Source: JAWPMV01 sp039819665
GTDB lineage: Bacteria; Bacteroidota; Bacteroidia; J057
Length of the DNA stretch: 64,000 nt
Assembly: GCA_039819665.1 (NCBI GenBank)
Contig: JBCBRM010000003.1
Coordinates: forward strand, 62,001 to 126,000
Direction of reading: 5' to 3'
Position numbers and translations under genes: made by a program. Under the pieces are notes generated by a model. The model was not told the DNA's origin. It was given only the letters and a program-made list of their open reading frames with translations, and searched no databases. Each line of letters begins with the position of its first letter. Positions within the stretch are counted from its first letter, which is position 1. Of this stretch, positions 59,368-64,000 are shown piece after piece.

Positions 59368-62067
59368 ATGAACTCAAATCTATTTACTACGCTCAAGGGC
59401 CTTCTCTTGGCTTTTTTATTATTGGGCTTTGGAAATTTGGCTCTCGCGCAGGGTACCGTTTCAGGTACGGTTAGCGACTCAGATAGCAAAGACCCACTCA
59501 TCGGAGCAACGATTATCGTTAAAGAATCCCCAACTATCGGCACAATCACAAACACAGAAGGAGGATATAGTTTGACCTTGAAAGCAGGAAGCTATACCCT
59601 TCAGGTTTCCTATTTTGGATACCAAAATGCCGAAGTATCGGTTACTGTAAGTGAAGGTAGCTCTACTACCCAGGACATTACGATGCAAGCCAGTGTGATG
59701 GGATTGGATCAGGTAGTGGTTACGGCTTCAAATACCTTCAGATCCCAAAAGCAGGCACCCCTTTCTATCAGTGCTATGCGGCAGAAAGAAATCACAAAAT
59801 TGAACCCTAATAGCCAGGCGGATATCCTGCGAAGTATTCCGGGTATTACCGCTGAAGGTGGCGGGGGTGAAACTGCCACCAACCTATTCATCAGAGGATT
59901 GCCTTCAGGTGGACAGTATGTATTCAATCCTCTTCAATATGATGGAATACCACTCATGACAACTTTTGGATTGAACTCTTCTGCACATGACGTCTATGCA
60001 AGACCTGACATCGGTTTCAAAGGAGTTGAATTTGTAAGAGGTGGTGCATCTGTACTTTACGGTGCGGGATCATCTGCCGGTATTATCAACTATGTGAGTA
60101 AAACGGGAGATACAGATCCGGGCAATATCGTGAATATTGAAATTGCAAACAGAGGTCGTATCAAAACCGATTTCTACAGTGGTGGACGTTTAGGAGGAGA
60201 AGAATCCAATACTTTCTATGCAATTACAGGCTTCCTGCGTTATGACGAAGGGCCTTACGAAACAGGTATTCCTACCCGCGGAGGTCAGATTCGTGCAAAT
60301 CTCCGGAAGCACCTGGATAACGGATTCTTTACTATCCATGGTCAGTTTATCAATGATAGAGCACAATTTCTGATGCCTTTACCTCTTTCAGGAGGAGCAA
60401 GAGAAAGAATTAATGGAAATGATGGAGATCCAGTACAGCAGTTGATGACAGGAGAACTAAGCAATACATCTTTCCTGACTGCAGGTGGTGCCTACAATAG
60501 CCCGATTGATGATGGAGTATATACTAAGGGTGGATACGTTTTAGGAGACTTTGAATACTATCTATCTGATAACCTCAAATTTAAGTCGAAAGCCCGCTTC
60601 GCAAATTATGACCACAATTTTGCTCTCTACGTTGGAGGAAATGGAGTAAACGGTGGAAACCCACTGACATTAAATCAATATGTGCAGGAAGTTGCTGCTG
60701 GTAATACCGGATTTACGGCTAACTACCATGGCGTAAATAGCAGCATCAATGGATCTGATCTGGTTGTAGATAACCTTCACGTAGATAGGATTCGCCCTAT
60801 GACGGATTATGCAGGAGAAGCTTCTTTAACCCAAACCATCCCAACTGCTTCAGGTAGCCACAACATTACGCTCGGAACATTCCTGGGAAGATCAGAGGCT
60901 GCTGATGTCAATTTCCAGTACAGAGTAGTTTCAGAGTTCAATAATAACCCTCGCCTAGTTGACCTGAGCTATACCAATGATGCCGGGGAAAATGTGATCT
61001 ATTCACAAGGAGGTATCTATAATCGTATCGGACAAACCTCAAACAGATTTCTGAGACAAAACAGAGCAGCCTTATACATTACAGATGAGATCATCATTGA
61101 TAAATGGCGCTTTGACCTTGGTTTCAGATGGGAAAATACCTCTGGAACCTTTAGCAACGGAAACATTGTTGAAACTCAAGTTTATGACGATCCGGAATTG
61201 AGTCCTGAATTGGCAAATATTCGTTTCGCTGACGGTAGCTTCGTGAGAGCGGGAATCAATGCAAATGCTTGGTCTGTTTCCTTGGCTGGACTGTATGAGT
61301 TGAATAAAACGGCCAACCTATATGCCAACTTTTCCAGAGGATATTTCTTCCCGCAGCTTCGGGGATTTGCTCCGATTGCAACGGGAGTCACGGGTGCAGA
61401 ATACAATCCTGAAACCATTATTTCAGGTGAGGCAGGTATTAAGGTTGGAACAGAAAAGTTGAGTGCTTCTGTTGCGGCATATTATGTAACGCTTCAGGAT
61501 CGTATCAGAATTACCAATTCTTTTGTAAATGGACAGCTGGAAGAAGTACTGAGAGACGAGCAAAACACTGCAACCTTCGGTATTGAAGCGAACTGGGATT
61601 ATGCACTTGCTCAAGACTTGAGCTTGAGAGGTTCTTTCACTTTCCAGGGACATGAGATCACCAAAAATACCCGTGAAGATTTGATTGCTAATACTACTAC
61701 TGAAGCGAATGTTGGCAACAAACTGGCAAGACAACCCAATATCCTGGGCTTTATCGGGCTTTACTACGACAATGGTGATTTTGATGCTTTCGGAACCATA
61801 AACCACACCGGTTCTAAATTCGCCAGCGATAATAATGATATCGAATTGGATGCCATTAGTATCATCAGATTGGGAGGAGGCTATACCTTCGACATCGGAG
61901 AAAATGATCAGTCATTCAGACTTGGATTTTCCGTATTCAACCTGGGGAACTCTCAGGGAGTAACCGAAGGTAATCCTCGCGCACTTGTACAAACAGAAGA
62001 AGCATTCTTTTTCGGAAGACCTATTCTTCCCAGAAGGCTATTCCTGACCGGTACATTCAATTTCTAG
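59368..62067 (+). CDS. TonB-dependent receptor with carboxypeptidase-like N-terminal domain
   Basis: An 899-residue receptor read from the ATG at 59368, which has GGAGA 7 bases before it; a GTG at 59329 would add 13 residues. It has a signal peptide (about 1-27), a carboxypeptidase-regulatory-like domain (about 30-115, VSGTVSDSDSKDPLIGATII), a plug (about 120-240, FIRGLPSGGQYVFN, VEFVRGGASVLYGAGSSAGI) and a beta-barrel. No SusD-type partner follows. Next on the strand are a glycosidase and a solute symporter, so the ligand is plausibly a glycoside or compatible solute. This is inference. Confidence 0.93.
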   Translation: MNSNLFTTLKGLLLAFLLLGFGNLALAQGTVSGTVSDSDSKDPLIGATIIVKESPTIGTITNTEGGYSLTLKAGSYTLQVSYFGYQNAEVSVTVSEGSSTTQDITMQASVMGLDQVVVTASNTFRSQKQAPLSISAMRQKEITKLNPNSQADILRSIPGITAEGGGGETATNLFIRGLPSGGQYVFNPLQYDGIPLMTTFGLNSSAHDVYARPDIGFKGVEFVRGGASVLYGAGSSAGIINYVSKTGDTDPGNIVNIEIANRGRIKTDFYSGGRLGGEESNTFYAITGFLRYDEGPYETGIPTRGGQIRANLRKHLDNGFFTIHGQFINDRAQFLMPLPLSGGARERINGNDGDPVQQLMTGELSNTSFLTAGGAYNSPIDDGVYTKGGYVLGDFEYYLSDNLKFKSKARFANYDHNFALYVGGNGVNGGNPLTLNQYVQEVAAGNTGFTANYHGVNSSINGSDLVVDNLHVDRIRPMTDYAGEASLTQTIPTASGSHNITLGTFLGRSEAADVNFQYRVVSEFNNNPRLVDLSYTNDAGENVIYSQGGIYNRIGQTSNRFLRQNRAALYITDEIIIDKWRFDLGFRWENTSGTFSNGNIVETQVYDDPELSPELANIRFADGSFVRAGINANAWSVSLAGLYELNKTANLYANFSRGYFFPQLRGFAPIATGVTGAEYNPETIISGEAGIKVGTEKLSASVAAYYVTLQDRIRITNSFVNGQLEEVLRDEQNTATFGIEANWDYALAQDLSLRGSFTFQGHEITKNTREDLIANTTTEANVGNKLARQPNILGFIGLYYDNGDFDAFGTINHTGSKFASDNNDIELDAISIIRLGGGYTFDIGENDQSFRLGFSVFNLGNSQGVTEGNPRALVQTEEAFFFGRPILPRRLFLTGTFNF

Positions 62068-62491
62068 AAAATAAACAAGATTAAATCATCATCCCGGATT
62101 AAGAGCCGGGATGACAACATCGCTAAACATAAACGGTAGTAATTAATTAGACAAGTGGTTTCAGTTAGTAGATGGTAAGGAGAGGACTGGATATTTGCCG
62201 GACAACTTAGAAATTCAAATGCTGGCAAATATCATCAGGAAGCTCTAATTTGCTTCCCAAGTCCTTTTCCCTGCTAACTGAAGGATTATCCTAAAGGGAA
62301 AGGGTCTAGTTTTAGTCGGAGGAAATCTGTAGGCTAAAAATAATCAGGCTGAATGATCATAGATCCTTATCCCTTTTATGGTCTTTCTAAGCGTTGCGGT
62401 GAAAAGGTGCTCTTGGGAGTACAGAGTGTATGAGAGAAGGAGACAAAAGTCAAGTCTCCTTTTGATGTTTAATCTGGAAAAATAAAAGAAC
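62068..62491. promoter_or_regulatory. Structured leader between the receptor and glycosidase genes
   Basis: TCATCCCGG/CCGGGATGA (62089-62114) is a hairpin just after the receptor. GATATTTGCC (62190-62199) pairs perfectly with GGCAAATATC (62224-62233), flanked by GGACTGG and CCAAGTCC. AGGAGAC (62438-62444) pairs with GTCTCCT (62454-62460) and is followed by TTTT. That last hairpin is terminator-like and sits 31 bases before the GTG start, so it may attenuate the glycosidase-symporter unit. Confidence 0.5.
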
Positions 62492-63805
62492 GTGCAGCAA
62501 GTGGACTTAATTCAGAAAGCGAAACAAATACTGGAAAATAACTGGCGAGGTGGGTTTACAGTGCCTACAGATAAACTCTATCCGTTTCAGTGGAATTGGG
62601 ACTCAGGTTTTGTGAGTATGGGAATGGGGCATTTTCGTCTGGACTACGCTATTGAAGAATTAGCTTCCTTGTTCTCTGGCCAATGGGAAAATGGCATGAT
62701 CCCTCATATCATCTTTCACTCGGAAAATGAAACCACCTATTTCCCGAATTTTGATTTCTGGAAAGCGGAAGTAAACCCAGGTGCGCCTCAAAAACCTAAA
62801 ACTTCAGGCATTACTCAGCCTCCGGTTCATGGATTTATTCTGGAAGAATTGCTCGCGCAGCATCCGGGAGATGATACCCTCATGGCTTTCGCCCGCAAGC
62901 TTTATCCTAAAATTGTTGCTTCTCATCGCTTTTTCTATCACTATAGAGACCCTAATAAGGAAGGCCTGGTCTTCATCTTTCATCCCTGGGAATCTGGGCG
63001 AGACAATTCTCCTCTATGGGATGAATCCATGGACAGAATACAGATAAAAGAGGGCGCAATTCCCGCATACGTTCGTCGAGATACCAGTATTGCCGATGCT
63101 TCAGAAAGACCTACTTCCGAGCAATATGATCGCTATGTCTACTTACTTGAATTAGGAAAGGCCCATCAGTATGATGGAGCAGGTATTGCCGCCGAAAGCC
63201 CTTTTCTCATTCAGGACAGCTTGATCAATGCTATTTTGATTAAATCTAATCAAAGTTTGATACGCCTGGGGAAGCAACTGGCTATGGATACAGGCGAAGT
63301 GGAAGAGTGGCAAAATCAGGCGGTGAGTAAATACCGAGAAAAACTCTGGAATAAAGAGCTTGGATGCTTTACTACTTATGACCTGCGTGCGGAGAAACAA
63401 ATTCTTCATAAAGAGATTGGGGGAATATTCCCATTATTCGCCAGCATACCTACAGAAGCCCAAGCCCAGAAAATCAATGACTACCTATTGGATTTGCATA
63501 ATCGCAATTACTACATCTGCCCCAGCTTTGATGTAGATAGCCCCCTTTTTGATTCGAAGCGATATTGGAGAGGACCTATTTGGCCTCAAATGAACTGGAT
63601 GATTTATCAGGGCTTGAAAGCCTATGGATTCCATGAGACTGCTAAAATTGTACGGAATGATCTATTGACACTGGTAGAAAAACTGGGGTTCCATGAGTAT
63701 TTTGAAGCGCAAAAATCTGTAGCTAACACACTCGATAGAGGATATGGAGGGGATAATTTCTCATGGACAGCCTCCTCCATCATCGACCTAATCCATAATC
63801 CATGA
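62492..63805 (+). CDS. MGH1-like/GH63-type glycoside hydrolase
   Basis: A 437-residue (alpha/alpha)6-barrel-type hydrolase. Conserved segments WNWDSGFVSMGMG, FHPWESGRDNSP and YWRGPIWPQMNWMIYQGL match mannosylglycerate hydrolase/GH63-like glucosidases. There is no signal peptide, so it acts in the cytoplasm on an imported glycoside. The start is a GTG (62492). Its TGA overlaps the ATG of the symporter gene (ATGA). Mannosylglycerate, glucosylglycerate or a similar compatible solute is a reasonable guess; sequence alone cannot decide. Confidence 0.88.
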   Translation: MQQVDLIQKAKQILENNWRGGFTVPTDKLYPFQWNWDSGFVSMGMGHFRLDYAIEELASLFSGQWENGMIPHIIFHSENETTYFPNFDFWKAEVNPGAPQKPKTSGITQPPVHGFILEELLAQHPGDDTLMAFARKLYPKIVASHRFFYHYRDPNKEGLVFIFHPWESGRDNSPLWDESMDRIQIKEGAIPAYVRRDTSIADASERPTSEQYDRYVYLLELGKAHQYDGAGIAAESPFLIQDSLINAILIKSNQSLIRLGKQLAMDTGEVEEWQNQAVSKYREKLWNKELGCFTTYDLRAEKQILHKEIGGIFPLFASIPTEAQAQKINDYLLDLHNRNYYICPSFDVDSPLFDSKRYWRGPIWPQMNWMIYQGLKAYGFHETAKIVRNDLLTLVEKLGFHEYFEAQKSVANTLDRGYGGDNFSWTASSIIDLIHNP

Positions 63806-64000
63806 ACCTACTAGACTACATCGTAATTGGTGCCTATATCACCGGCTTCCTCTTTTTGGGAAGACTATTCAAGTCCAATGAATCTGGTAAAGACTACTTT
63901 TTGGGAGGCAAAAGCTTTGGCTGGGCTTCCTTATCACTAAGTACTGTTGCCACCCAGCTTTCGGCCATCAGTTTTATTTCTGCACCTGCCTTTGTGGGCT
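63802..64000 (+). CDS. Sodium:solute symporter, N-terminal part (runs off the window)
   Basis: The first 66 codons of an SSS-family Na+/solute symporter (MNLLDYIVIGAYITGFLFLG, then YFLGGKSFGWASLSLSTVAT and SAISFISAPAFVG). The typical first helix and the family motif GGKSFGWxxxxLSxxATQLS are visible. It overlaps the glycosidase stop by ATGA, indicating co-translation and a shared substrate. The gene is cut by the window end. Confidence 0.92.
   Translation, partial: MNLLDYIVIGAYITGFLFLGRLFKSNESGKDYFLGGKSFGWASLSLSTVATQLSAISFISAPAFVG

Overview
The window looks like chromosomal DNA of a free-living Bacteroidota bacterium. The evidence is two TonB-dependent receptors, a C-terminal type IX secretion sorting domain (43.5-43.7 kb), an OmpA protein with TSP3-like repeats, several TAnnTTTG-type -7 promoter elements with few strong Shine-Dalgarno sites, and many Bacteroidota-type lipoproteins and DUF families. 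The repertoire resembles Saprospiria or Cytophagia, but no marker fixes the genus. No rRNA, tRNA, CRISPR array, IS element or phage was recognised.

Layout. 0.3-6 kb: OmpA protein, lipid kinase, DUF2911 lipoprotein, TonB receptor. 6.1-18.4 kb: a dense locus that reads as a complete neutral-lipid (triacylglycerol or wax ester) storage module. It holds a SARP/BTAD regulator with a coupled coiled-coil protein, a WS/DGAT fused to an SCP2 domain, a three-part GPAT-HAD-AGPAT fusion, two paralogous lipase-like hydrolases, a cysteine-free ArsA/GET3-type ATPase, three phasin-like granule proteins (one with a Lys-rich linker and helix-hairpin-helix), and GpsA for the glycerol-3-phosphate backbone. The phasin operon promoter carries three direct heptamers at exactly 11-bp pitch, 9 bp upstream of a TATATTTG -7 box. 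This is the classical SARP operator geometry, and a SARP gene lies in the same locus.

18.7-26.6 kb: an NDH-2-like flavoprotein, a tandem SRPBCC protein coupled to an AraC regulator, and a divergent dinB/dnaE2 mutagenesis pair. 26.9-42.2 kb: two class-C beta-lactamase-fold serine hydrolases, a HigA-like repressor with a VOC protein, a TAP-like peptidase, an SPFH lipoprotein, a DUF3857/transglutaminase-fold protein with a truncated paralogue beside it, a GAF protein, a VWA protein and an alpha/beta hydrolase. 42.5-54.8 kb: a T9SS cargo protein, a solitary NuoM-like subunit, a LysM/thioredoxin-fold protein, an ABC-2 exporter and a collagen-like lipoprotein. 55-58.2 kb: fdhD with a YdeP-type molybdoenzyme. 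58.3-64 kb: an AraC regulator, a TonB receptor, an MGH1-like glycosidase and the start of an SSS symporter, plausibly one carbohydrate or compatible-solute uptake unit.

Intergenic DNA carries two local repeat families: (GTGTTAG)-type long hairpins at many gene ends, and a 110-bp double-hairpin element around 18.5 and 35.9 kb whose outer stem shows compensatory base changes. A candidate small RNA (36.5 kb) and a large unexplained hairpin (47.55 kb) are also described.
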